From positions 1 to 21,169 of the forward strand of contig JBJHBG010000086.1 in the NCBI GenBank assembly GCA_050485385.1: a DNA stretch of 21,169 nt, given 5' to 3'. The number at the start of each line of letters is the position of its first letter. Positions within the stretch are counted from its first letter, which is position 1. Position numbers and translations under genes: made by a program. This document shows positions 14,755 to 21,169 of this stretch, one piece after another. The notes beneath the pieces were generated by a model. It had not been told where the DNA came from. It did not search any database and worked only from the letters and a program-made list of their open reading frames with translations. This stretch comes from RECO01 sp050485385 (lineage in GTDB: Bacteria; Pseudomonadota; Alphaproteobacteria; Geminicoccales; Geminicoccaceae).

Positions 14755-16689
14755 ATGCGCAACAAGGTCGTCACCGCCGAGGAAGCCGCTGCCGTCGTCC
14801 AGGACGAGGACACCATCGCCACCTCGGGCTTCGTCGGCATCGGCACGCCCGACGCGCTGTTGCAGGCCATCGAAAACCGCTTCCTCGCCGAGGGCCATCC
14901 GCGCGACCTCACCCTGCTCTTCGCCGCGGGCCAGGGGGATGGCAAGGAGCGCGGCCTCAACCGGCTCGGCCACGACGGGCTCCTGAAGCGCGTCGTCGGC
15001 GGCCATTGGGGTCTGATCCCGAAGATCGGCCAACTCGCGCTGAACGACAGGATCGAGGCCTACAACCTGCCGCAGGGCTGCATCTCGCACCTCTACCGCG
15101 ACATCGCCGCCGGCAAGCCGGGCCATCTCTCCAAGGTGGGCCTGGAGACCTTCGTCGATCCGTTGCTCGACGGCGGCAAGATCAACGCGGTGACCACCGA
15201 GGACCTCGTCACCCGCGTCGACATCGCGGGCGAGACCTGGCTCTTCTACAAGGCGATGCCGATCAAGGTCGCGCTGTTGCGCGGCACCACGGCCGATCCG
15301 GCCGGCAACGTGACGATGGAGCGCGAGGCCCTCACCCTCGACAACCTCGCCATGGCGATGGCGGCGAGGAACTCGGGCGGCATCGTCGTCGTCCAGGTCG
15401 AGCGCATCGCCGCTCAGGGTTCGCTGCATCCCCGCCACGTCGTCATCCCCGGCGCCTTCGTCGACTGCGTCGTCGAAGCACCGCCCGACCTGCATCCGCA
15501 AACCTATGCCACCGCCTACAGCCCCGCCTACGCCGCCGAGATCAAGGTGCCGCTCGACCGCCTCGGGCCGATGCCGCTCGACGTGCGCAAGGTGATTGCC
15601 CGACGCTGCGCGCTCGAGCTGCCCATGAACGGTATCGTCAACCTCGGCATCGGCATGCCCGAGGGGGTCGCCGCGATTGCTGGCGAAGAGCGCCTGCTCG
15701 AGCACCTGACCTTGACCGCCGAGCCGGGCGTGATCGGCGGACTGCCGGCGAGCGGGCTCGACTTCGGAGCCGCGGTGAACACCGACGCCATCATCCACCA
15801 GAACCAGCAGTTCGACTTCTACGACGGCGGCGGGCTCGACATGGCCTGCCTCGGGATGGCCGAGGCCGACCGCTTCGGCAACGTCAACGTCAGCCGCTTC
15901 GCTGCCAAGCTCGCGGGCGCCGGCGGCTTCGTCAACATCTCCCAGAACGCGAAGACGGTCGTGTTCGCCGGCACCTTCACCGCCGGCGGGCTCGACGTCG
16001 AGATCGGCGATGGCCGGCTACGGGTCAGGCGCGAAGGCCGCGCGCTGAAGTTCATCGCGGACGTGCGGCAGATCACCTTCTCGGGGGAACGCGCGGCGCG
16101 GCTCGGCCGGCCCGTGCTCTACGTCACCGAGCGCTGCGTCTTCGAGCTGACCGGGGCCGGACTGGAGCTGATCGAGGTGGCTCCGGGCGTCGAGGTCGAA
16201 CGCGACATCCTGGCCCACATGGGCTTTTCCCCGGTCGTCAACGTGCCGCGGCCGATGCGCGCCGACATCTTCGCCGACGCGCCGATGGATCTGCGCAAAC
16301 TGCTCCTGGAGCGCGACCTCGCGAGCCGCATCACCTTCGACGATCGACAGGGCGTGCTGTTTCTCAACTTCGCCGGCCTGGAGATCGCCACGACCCAAGA
16401 GGTCGACCGCATCGGCGAGGCGGTGGCGGATGCCTGCCGCCGCATCGGTCGCCGCGTGCCGGTGGTGGTCAACTACGAGGGCTTCGAGCTGGCCGCAGGC
16501 GTCGCCGACGCCTATGCCCGGCTGGTGCGCGATCTGGAGGCCGACTACTACACGCAGGTGTCGCGCTACACGACGAGCGCCTTCATGCGCCTGAAGCTCG
16601 GCCGCACGCTGGAGCGCTACGTCGCCCCGCACGTCTTCGAGACCCGCGACGAAGCCCAGGCCTTCCTCGACCGTAACGCTTCCCGCTGA
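14755..16689 (+). CDS. Acyl-CoA:acetate/3-ketoacid CoA-transferase (family I, fused alpha/beta) with C-terminal extension
   Basis: A 644-residue fused CoA-transferase. The alpha half (about 1-270) has IATSGFVGIGTPDALLQAIE and LFAAGQGDGKERGLN. The beta half (about 275-515) has GIVNLGIGMPEGVA (293-306) and the catalytic glutamate region LTAEPGVIGG, with Glu323 the likely thioester-forming residue. Family I enzymes move CoA between carboxylates by ping-pong chemistry through a glutamyl-CoA intermediate. YdiF/propionate CoA-transferase types are about 520-530 residues. Here residues about 520-644 add a domain (LFLNFAGLEIATTQEVDRI ... VVVNYEGFEL ... YYTQVSRYTTSAFMRLKLG). I recall similar extensions in proteobacterial homologues and suspect a STAS-like fold. 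The start ATG 14755 has GTAGGGA just upstream. It probably activates the acid imported by the upstream TRAP system. Confidence 0.92.
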   Translation: MRNKVVTAEEAAAVVQDEDTIATSGFVGIGTPDALLQAIENRFLAEGHPRDLTLLFAAGQGDGKERGLNRLGHDGLLKRVVGGHWGLIPKIGQLALNDRIEAYNLPQGCISHLYRDIAAGKPGHLSKVGLETFVDPLLDGGKINAVTTEDLVTRVDIAGETWLFYKAMPIKVALLRGTTADPAGNVTMEREALTLDNLAMAMAARNSGGIVVVQVERIAAQGSLHPRHVVIPGAFVDCVVEAPPDLHPQTYATAYSPAYAAEIKVPLDRLGPMPLDVRKVIARRCALELPMNGIVNLGIGMPEGVAAIAGEERLLEHLTLTAEPGVIGGLPASGLDFGAAVNTDAIIHQNQQFDFYDGGGLDMACLGMAEADRFGNVNVSRFAAKLAGAGGFVNISQNAKTVVFAGTFTAGGLDVEIGDGRLRVRREGRALKFIADVRQITFSGERAARLGRPVLYVTERCVFELTGAGLELIEVAPGVEVERDILAHMGFSPVVNVPRPMRADIFADAPMDLRKLLLERDLASRITFDDRQGVLFLNFAGLEIATTQEVDRIGEAVADACRRIGRRVPVVVNYEGFELAAGVADAYARLVRDLEADYYTQVSRYTTSAFMRLKLGRTLERYVAPHVFETRDEAQAFLDRNASR

Positions 16690-16704
16690 GCCGTTCCCTG
16701 GACA

Positions 16705-16720
16705 TGGCGGCGTTCTTGCC
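16705..16720 (+). promoter_or_regulatory. Sigma-54 (-24/-12) promoter of the second TRAP operon
   Basis: TGGCGGCGTTCTTGCC fits TGGCAC-N5-TTGCA, with GG at 16706-16707, a full TTGC at 16716-16719 and correct spacing. It lies in the 69-nt gap after the CoA-transferase. Transcription would start near 16731, about 28 nt before the receptor ATG at 16759. This is the same geometry as the promoter at 10580-10595. Confidence 0.68.
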
Positions 16721-16748
16721 TGACAGAGCAAGGGTGATCGTTGTCAGG
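16719..16748. promoter_or_regulatory. 7-bp inverted repeat CCTGACA-N16-TGTCAGG across the start site
   Basis: The arms are 16719-16725 and 16742-16748, a perfect match. The left arm overlaps the last bases of the -12 element and the right arm runs into the Shine-Dalgarno AGGGAG (16746-16751). It would span the transcription start, so it may be an operator that blocks the sigma-54 promoter. Confidence 0.45.
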
Positions 16749-16758
16749 GAGACTTCCG

Positions 16759-17757
16759 ATGACGCATGCCCCGAGCATCGCCCGTGCCGGCGCCCTCGCC
16801 GCACTCGTCGGCTGTTTCGGCGTGGTCCCGGCGCTCGCCGTCGACTGGGACCTGCCGATGGCTTGGCCCGCCAACAATTTCCACGTGCAGAACGCCGAGC
16901 GCTTCGCGGAGGCGGTCCGCGAGGCGACCGACGGCGAGGTGAACATCATCGTCCATCCGGGCGGAGCGCTCGGCTTCCGGGGCCCGGAAATGCTCCGCTC
17001 GGTGGCCGACGGGCTCGTGCCGCTGGGCGACGTGCTGCTGAACCAGCAGGTCGGTGACGCCCCCTTCCTCGGCATCGAATCGGTGCCGTATCTGGCCGCC
17101 GGCTACGAGGAACTGGCGAAGCTCCAGGAGTTCACGCGGCCGATCTACGAGGAGATCGCCGCCGAGTTCAACCAGAAGATCCTCTACATCGTCCCCTGGC
17201 CCGGCCAGGCGGTCTATTCCACCCGGCAGATCGAGACGCTCGACGACATGCCGGGGCTGAACATCCGCGTGGTCGACAGGAACGGTCTCGACTTCTTCCG
17301 CGCGCTGGGCGCCTCGCCCCGGCAGATGCCCTGGGGCGACGTGGTGCCGGGCCTCGCGTCGGGCGCCATCAACGGTGTGACCACGTCCAGTTCTTCCGGC
17401 GTCGACGGCAAATTCTGGGAGTTCATGGGCTACATGAACCGCTTCGACTGGCAGTCTGCCTCCAACATGGTAACGGTCAACCTCGATGCCTGGAACGCGC
17501 TGAGCCCCGAGCATCGAGAGGCCATCGAGCGGGTGGCCGCGGAACTGGAGCCCGAGTTCTGGGACGTGAGCCGCAACGAGGACGAGGTGAAGCTCGCCGA
17601 GCTCGAAGCCAACGGCATGACCATCACCGAGCCCTCGGACGAGCTGCGCCAGGCGCTCCTGGAGAAGGCGATGCCGATGTGGGACGCCTTCATCGCCGAG
17701 GTCGGCGGGCCCGCCGCCGAGGTCGTCGCGGCGTATCGTGAAGCCACCGGCAAGTAG
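16759..17757 (+). CDS. dctP: TRAP transporter substrate-binding protein (DctP family), second system
   Basis: A 332-residue periplasmic receptor. The signal peptide has Arg9, a hydrophobic core at 11-26 and cleavage after ALA (27). The mature protein opens VDWDLPMAWPANNFHVQNAE, as in DctP proteins. GLNIRVVDRNG (166-176) holds Arg170, the likely carboxylate-binding arginine. PGLASGAINGVTTSS (197-211) corresponds to the conserved DctP hinge region. It is clearly different from the first receptor and lacks the TakP-like GGEIY and KLGF-type segments, so the ligand probably differs. The start ATG 16759 has AGGGAGA about 7 nt upstream; the in-frame TTG at 16741 lies within the inverted repeat and has no such site. 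Confidence 0.92.
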   Translation: MTHAPSIARAGALAALVGCFGVVPALAVDWDLPMAWPANNFHVQNAERFAEAVREATDGEVNIIVHPGGALGFRGPEMLRSVADGLVPLGDVLLNQQVGDAPFLGIESVPYLAAGYEELAKLQEFTRPIYEEIAAEFNQKILYIVPWPGQAVYSTRQIETLDDMPGLNIRVVDRNGLDFFRALGASPRQMPWGDVVPGLASGAINGVTTSSSSGVDGKFWEFMGYMNRFDWQSASNMVTVNLDAWNALSPEHREAIERVAAELEPEFWDVSRNEDEVKLAELEANGMTITEPSDELRQALLEKAMPMWDAFIAEVGGPAAEVVAAYREATGK

Positions 17758-17763
17758 GTCCCG

Positions 17764-18288
17764 GTGCAGGCCCTTCTGCGCCTGGTCGACCGCCTGAGTG
17801 CCGCCGCCGCCGTCGTCGCGGCGGCGTGCCTGGCGCTCCTTGCCGTGGTCATCCTCGCCGAAGTGGCAGCCATCGCCGTCTTCCGCCAAAGTCTCGACTT
17901 CACCTGGGAGTACGGGGCCTTTCTCATGGCCGCGGCATTCTTCCTCGGCCTCGCCTGGACGCTGAACTCGGGCGGCCATGTCCGCGTCCGCCTGTTGCAG
18001 GACCAGTTGCCGACGCCGTTGCGCCGCGCCGTCGACCTCTTGGCGACGCTGATCGCCTTTGCCGTCGCCGCCTTCCTCACCACCTCCCTCGCCACGCTCG
18101 CCTGGGGCTCCTACCTCGCCGGGTCCAGGACGTTCACCGTCACGGCGACGCCCCTCGCTATCCCGCAGGCGATCGTGGCCTTGGGGGCGGCCCTCCTCTG
18201 CCTTCAGCTCGCCGCCCGTGCCGTCCGGCTGGTCGCCGACCTGCCGCCGGACACGGCCGAGCCGCCCGCCACGGACGAGCCGGCTTGA
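17764..18288 (+). CDS. dctQ: TRAP transporter small membrane subunit (DctQ), second system
   Basis: A 174-residue protein with four hydrophobic segments (about 12-38, 50-66, 90-112 and 130-155). The DctQ-type FTWEYGAFLMAAAFFLGLAW stretch (46-65) is followed by SGGHVRVRLL. The start is GTG 17764, 6 nt after the receptor stop, with a poor ribosome binding site, so it is probably coupled to dctP. Its stop overlaps the next start as TTGA (18285-18288). It should pair with the adjacent DctM. Confidence 0.88.
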   Translation: MQALLRLVDRLSAAAAVVAAACLALLAVVILAEVAAIAVFRQSLDFTWEYGAFLMAAAFFLGLAWTLNSGGHVRVRLLQDQLPTPLRRAVDLLATLIAFAVAAFLTTSLATLAWGSYLAGSRTFTVTATPLAIPQAIVALGAALLCLQLAARAVRLVADLPPDTAEPPATDEPA

Positions 18289-19586
18289 CCAAGAGCCTCA
18301 CGACCGTCCTTGCCATCCTGGCGCTGCTGTTGGCGGGCGGCGTCTGGGTCGGGCTCGCGCTGTTCGGCACCGCCGCCGCCGGGCTGATGCTCTTCCGCTC
18401 CATGCCGGTCGACCGGCTCTTGGGCCAGATCACCTTCAACAGCGTAACGGTCCCGGAACTGGTGGCACTGCCGCTCTTCATCCTGATGGCCGAGATCCTG
18501 TTCCGCACCCAGCTCTCGCGGTCGCTGTTCCAGGGCCTCGCCCCCTGGGCAACGGCGCTGCCGGGCAAGCTGCTCCACGTCAACGTGCTGGGCTGCACCC
18601 TCTTCGCCGCGGTCTCCGGCTCGTCGGCCGCGACCACCGCCACGGTCGGCCGCATGACACTCACCGAACTCGACCGTCGGGGCTACGACCGCGACGTGGT
18701 GATGGGCTCGCTCGCCGGCGCCGGCACACTCGGCTTTTTGATCCCACCGTCGATCATCATGATCATCTACGGTGTCTTGGCCGAGGTTTCGATCATCCGC
18801 CTGTTCATCGCGGGCGTCGTGCCGGGGCTGCTCCTTGCTGCCACCTACATGGGCTATCTGGCGCTCCTCTCGACCTTTCGGCGCGGCATCACGCCCGGCA
18901 ACGAGGAGACCTTCGCCCGGGGCGCGAGGCTGCGCGGACTGGTCGAGCTGGGGCCGGTGCTTTTCCTCATCGTCCTGATCCTCGGCTCGATGTACGGCGG
19001 CTATGCCAGCCCGACCGAGGCTGCGGCGGTCGGCGTGCTCGGCGCCGTGCTCATCAGCGCCTTCCAGCGGACCTTGACGCTGGGGAACCTGCGCTCCGCG
19101 CTGATGGGGGCCGTGCGCACCAGTTCCATGGTCGGGCTGATCATCGCCGGGGCCGTGTTCCTCTCGGTGGCGATGGGGTTCTTGGGCATCCCCCGCGCCG
19201 TCGCCCAGATGATCGGCGCCCTCGAGCTGTCGCCGATGGGGCTGATCCTGGTCCTGATCGCCTTCTACGTCGTGCTCGGCGCGGTGCTGGAAGGCCTCTC
19301 GATGATCGTGATGACGCTGCCGATCACGCTGCCGCTGGTGGTCGCCGCCGGCTTCGATCCGATCTGGTTCGGCGTGTTCGTCGTGCTGGTGGTCGAGATG
19401 GCGCAGATCACGCCGCCGGTCGGCTTCAACCTGTTCGTGATCCAGGGCATGACGGGCGAGCCGTTGGGCCGCATCACCAAGGCGGCCTTCCCCTTCTTCT
19501 GCATCCTCCTGGGCTTCGCCGTACTACTGGCCTTGGTGCCGGAGATCGCTACCTTCCTGCCCGCGCAGATCGACCTGCGCCGCTGA
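18285..19586 (+). CDS. dctM: TRAP transporter large permease subunit (DctM), second system
   Basis: A 433-residue membrane protein with about 12 hydrophobic segments, the usual DctM length. Hallmarks include ALPLFILMAEILFRTQLSRS, GSSAATTATVGRMTL, GTLGFLIPPSIIMIIYGVLA, YASPTEAAAVGVLGAVL, EGLSMIVMTLPITLPLV and TPPVGFNLFVIQGM. The start is TTG 18285, which overlaps the dctQ stop by 4 nt; no in-frame ATG or GTG gives a complete first helix. The frame stays open further upstream, but that part is shadow over dctQ. It forms the ion-coupled permease of the second TRAP system. Confidence 0.92.
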   Translation: MTKSLTTVLAILALLLAGGVWVGLALFGTAAAGLMLFRSMPVDRLLGQITFNSVTVPELVALPLFILMAEILFRTQLSRSLFQGLAPWATALPGKLLHVNVLGCTLFAAVSGSSAATTATVGRMTLTELDRRGYDRDVVMGSLAGAGTLGFLIPPSIIMIIYGVLAEVSIIRLFIAGVVPGLLLAATYMGYLALLSTFRRGITPGNEETFARGARLRGLVELGPVLFLIVLILGSMYGGYASPTEAAAVGVLGAVLISAFQRTLTLGNLRSALMGAVRTSSMVGLIIAGAVFLSVAMGFLGIPRAVAQMIGALELSPMGLILVLIAFYVVLGAVLEGLSMIVMTLPITLPLVVAAGFDPIWFGVFVVLVVEMAQITPPVGFNLFVIQGMTGEPLGRITKAAFPFFCILLGFAVLLALVPEIATFLPAQIDLRR

Positions 19587-19605
19587 CGCCACGCAAGGAC
19601 CAACC

Positions 19606-20295
19606 ATGATCGACCTCTACTTCTGGCCCACGCCCAACGGCTACAAGCCTTTGATCTTTCTGGAGGAAGTGGGTCTTGCCTACACCCTGAAGGCGGTCGA
19701 CATCGGCCGGGGCGACCAATTCGACCCCGCGTTCTTGAAGATCGCCCCCAACAACCGGATGCCGGCGATCGTCGACCACGACGCCGAAGAGGGTGCGCTT
19801 TCGCTGTTCGAGAGCGGCGCCATTCTCGAATATCTCGGCGACAAGACCGGGCGGTTCCTGCCACGGCGCGGCCACGCGCGCTACGAGGTGTTGCAGTGGC
19901 TCTACTGGCAGATGGGCGGGCTCGGGCCGATGGCTGGCCAGAACCATCACTTCAGCCAGTACGCACCGGAGAAGATCCCCTACGCCATCCAGCGCTACCA
20001 GGACGAGACGCACCGGCTCTACGGCGTGCTCGACGGACAGCTCGCGGATCGCGCCTACGTGGCGGGCGACTACTCCATCGCCGACATGGCGTCGTGGCCC
20101 TGGATCCGGAGCCACGAACGCCAAGGCATCGACCTCGCCGAGTTCCCGAACGTCGAGCGCTGGTTCGATGCCATCGCCGCCCGACCCGCGGTCCAACGCG
20201 CCTACGCGGCCGGCGAGCCGATGCGCACACGGGAGACCGTCAACGACGACTCGCGCTCGATCCTGTTCGGCCAGCGGGCGCGCCGCCGGAGCTGA
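19606..20295 (+). CDS. yfcG: Glutathione S-transferase family protein, Nu-class / YfcG-like
   Basis: A 229-residue cytosolic GST. The N-terminal thioredoxin-like half has MIDLYFWPTPNGYKPLIFL, with the TPN motif near residues 9-11 that replaces a catalytic Tyr/Ser/Cys in Nu-class enzymes. NNRMPAIVDHD gives the cis-Pro and FESGAILEYL the glutathione gamma-glutamyl contact. The C-terminal helical half has WLYWQMGGLGPMAGQNHHF, YAPEKIPYAIQRY and GDYSIADMASWPWI. YfcG-type enzymes reduce disulfides with glutathione. Maleylpyruvate isomerase (zeta class) would be tempting beside an FAH enzyme, but the zeta SSCSxRVR motif is absent. The start ATG 19606 lies 19 nt after dctM with AAGGA upstream, so it is probably the last gene of the second TRAP operon. 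Confidence 0.9.
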   Translation: MIDLYFWPTPNGYKPLIFLEEVGLAYTLKAVDIGRGDQFDPAFLKIAPNNRMPAIVDHDAEEGALSLFESGAILEYLGDKTGRFLPRRGHARYEVLQWLYWQMGGLGPMAGQNHHFSQYAPEKIPYAIQRYQDETHRLYGVLDGQLADRAYVAGDYSIADMASWPWIRSHERQGIDLAEFPNVERWFDAIAARPAVQRAYAAGEPMRTRETVNDDSRSILFGQRARRRS

Positions 20296-20315
20296 TCGCC
20301 TCAGCGGTTGCGGCG
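20281..20315. terminator. Hairpin over two convergent stop codons
   Basis: GCTGA-TCGCC-TCAGC (20291-20305) is a perfect 5-bp stem whose arms contain both stop codons (TGA 20293-20295 plus strand, TCA 20301-20303 for the minus strand). An outer stem CGCCGC/GCGGCG (20281-20286 and 20310-20315) flanks it. The genes are only 5 nt apart. It may act as a bidirectional terminator, though it lacks a T tract. Confidence 0.3.
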
Positions 20316-21169
20316 CTGTGCCGGCAGCCAACCGCGCAAGCGCTCGGCCGCCGCTGCCACCTCCTCCGGGGCACCGGCCACCGAGAAGCGGACGAAGCGG
20401 TCGCCGCGCCCGGAATCGAAGTCGATCCCTGGCGTGGCGGCGATCCCCGTCTCGGCCAGCATGCGCTCGCAGAAGGCGGTGCTGTCGGCGGTGAACGCCG
20501 TCATGTCGGCGTAGAGATAGAATGCACCCTGGGCCTGAACCACCGCGTCGTCGGCGACGCCGCTGGCGTGCAGCGCTGCCGCCAGCGTCGACCAGTTGGC
20601 CCGGTAGCGGTCACGGCGCGGCGCGAATTCGTCCTGGTGGCGCAGGGCGGCCAGGGCCGCGTGCTGGGCGATGGCCGGCGGGGCGATGAACAGGTTCTGG
20701 GCCAGCTTCTCGATTGCCGGCGCCAAGGCCTCCGGCATCACCACCCAGCCGACGCGCCAGCCGGTCAGCCCGAACAGCTTGGAGAAGCTGTTGACGACGA
20801 TGGCCTCGGGCGCCTCGACGGCGAGCGTCGTCTGCGGGCCGTCGAAGACCAGCCCGTGGTAGATCTCGTCCATGACGATGCGGATGCCGGCGGCCCGGCA
20901 GGCCGTCACCAGCCGAGCGCGGGCCTCGCCCTCCAACATGGTGCCGGTCGGATTGGCCGGGCTTGCCAGGATGAGGCCGTCGAGCGGGGCTGCCGCCAGC
21001 ACCTCGGCCGGGGTCGGCTGGAAGCCGTGGGCCGCGCGTGTGGGCAGCAGCACCGGGGCGAGGTCGAGTGCTCTGACCATGGTCTTGTAGGCGGGATAGC
21101 CGGGCTCGGGGACGCCGATCCGCGCCCCGGCATCGAACGCGGCCAGGAGCGACAGGACGAACGCACCGG
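20301..21169 (-). CDS. Class I/II (fold type I) PLP-dependent aminotransferase, N-terminus cut by window edge
   Basis: The open frame continues past the right edge; about 288 C-terminal residues are visible, so roughly the first 90-100 are missing. The visible part starts GAFVLSLLAAFDAGARIGVP, then PGYPAYK, typical of the GSSGAF and PxYP region. The PLP-site motifs follow: ASPANPTGTM (Asn stacking), DEIYHGLVF (Asp pairing with the pyridine nitrogen), and the Schiff-base lysine in NSFSKLFGLTGWRVGW. The substrate-carboxylate Arg is in RFVRFSVAG near the C-terminus. It transfers amino groups between an amino acid and a 2-oxo acid. The family (AspC/Ala/aromatic type) is sure; the substrate is not. 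It converges on the GST gene. Confidence 0.92.
   Translation of the reverse strand, partial: GAFVLSLLAAFDAGARIGVPEPGYPAYKTMVRALDLAPVLLPTRAAHGFQPTPAEVLAAAPLDGLILASPANPTGTMLEGEARARLVTACRAAGIRIVMDEIYHGLVFDGPQTTLAVEAPEAIVVNSFSKLFGLTGWRVGWVVMPEALAPAIEKLAQNLFIAPPAIAQHAALAALRHQDEFAPRRDRYRANWSTLAAALHASGVADDAVVQAQGAFYLYADMTAFTADSTAFCERMLAETGIAATPGIDFDSGRGDRFVRFSVAGAPEEVAAAAERLRGWLPAQRRNR

Noticed and set aside
10605..14960. Very long open frame on the minus strand (over 1400 codons)
   Set aside because: It is antisense to the whole TRAP-Usp-CoA-transferase operon, whose plus-strand proteins are clear family members. Its Arg/Asp/Glu/His/Gln-rich composition is typical of antisense frames in GC-rich DNA.
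19606..20295. GST as a maleylpyruvate/maleylacetoacetate isomerase partner for the FAH enzyme
   Set aside because: The zeta-class SSCSxRVR active-site motif is absent; TPN and the QMGGLGPMAGQNHHF stretch point to the Nu/YfcG class.
1..21169. Mobile element, phage, CRISPR or defence island
   Set aside because: There are no transposase, integrase, direct-repeat array or defence-type domains, and base composition is even throughout.

Overview
The window is uniformly GC-rich, with G/C in nearly all third codon positions, and is dense with genes. The mix of TRAP and tripartite tricarboxylate (TTT) transporters, a sigma-54 activator and the codon use suggests an alphaproteobacterium, perhaps of the Rhodospirillales/Geminicoccales kind; this is inference from gene content. 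I see no rRNA, tRNA, CRISPR array, transposase or other mobile element.

Layout. (1) 1-4203, plus strand: the 3' end of a TPR-like protein, translationally coupled to a patatin-like hydrolase with altered catalytic motifs, then an exported 757-residue helical repeat protein that I cannot assign. (2) 4236-8102, minus strand: a TTT transporter (tctB-tctA-tctC) followed by a fumarylpyruvate-hydrolase-like FAH enzyme. These diverge from a GntR/FCD regulator at 8229-8912. (3) 8983-16689, plus strand: a PAS/AAA+/Fis sigma-54 activator, then a good -24/-12 promoter and an operon of TRAP receptor, TRAP small and large membrane subunits, a UspA protein, an unrecognised 120-residue protein and a family I CoA-transferase with a C-terminal extension. 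A 34-nt near-perfect hairpin separates the receptor from the membrane genes. (4) 16705-20295, plus strand: a second -24/-12 promoter and a second complete TRAP transporter, ending in a Nu-class (YfcG-like) glutathione transferase. (5) 20301-21169, minus strand: the C-terminal part of a class I/II aminotransferase, cut by the window edge.

How it may work together. Three binding-protein-dependent, ion-driven carboxylate transporters lie together with enzymes that would process carboxylates (CoA-transferase, FAH hydrolase). Each transporter block has its own regulatory logic: GntR/FCD for the TTT system and probably sigma-54 for both TRAP systems. The most notable result is the sigma-54 regulon: one activator gene and two nearby -24/-12 promoters, each ahead of a TRAP receptor. 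The first TRAP receptor has the TakP-like layout (2-oxo-monocarboxylates), so uptake of an organic acid followed by CoA activation is the simplest reading. The actual substrates cannot be read from the sequence.
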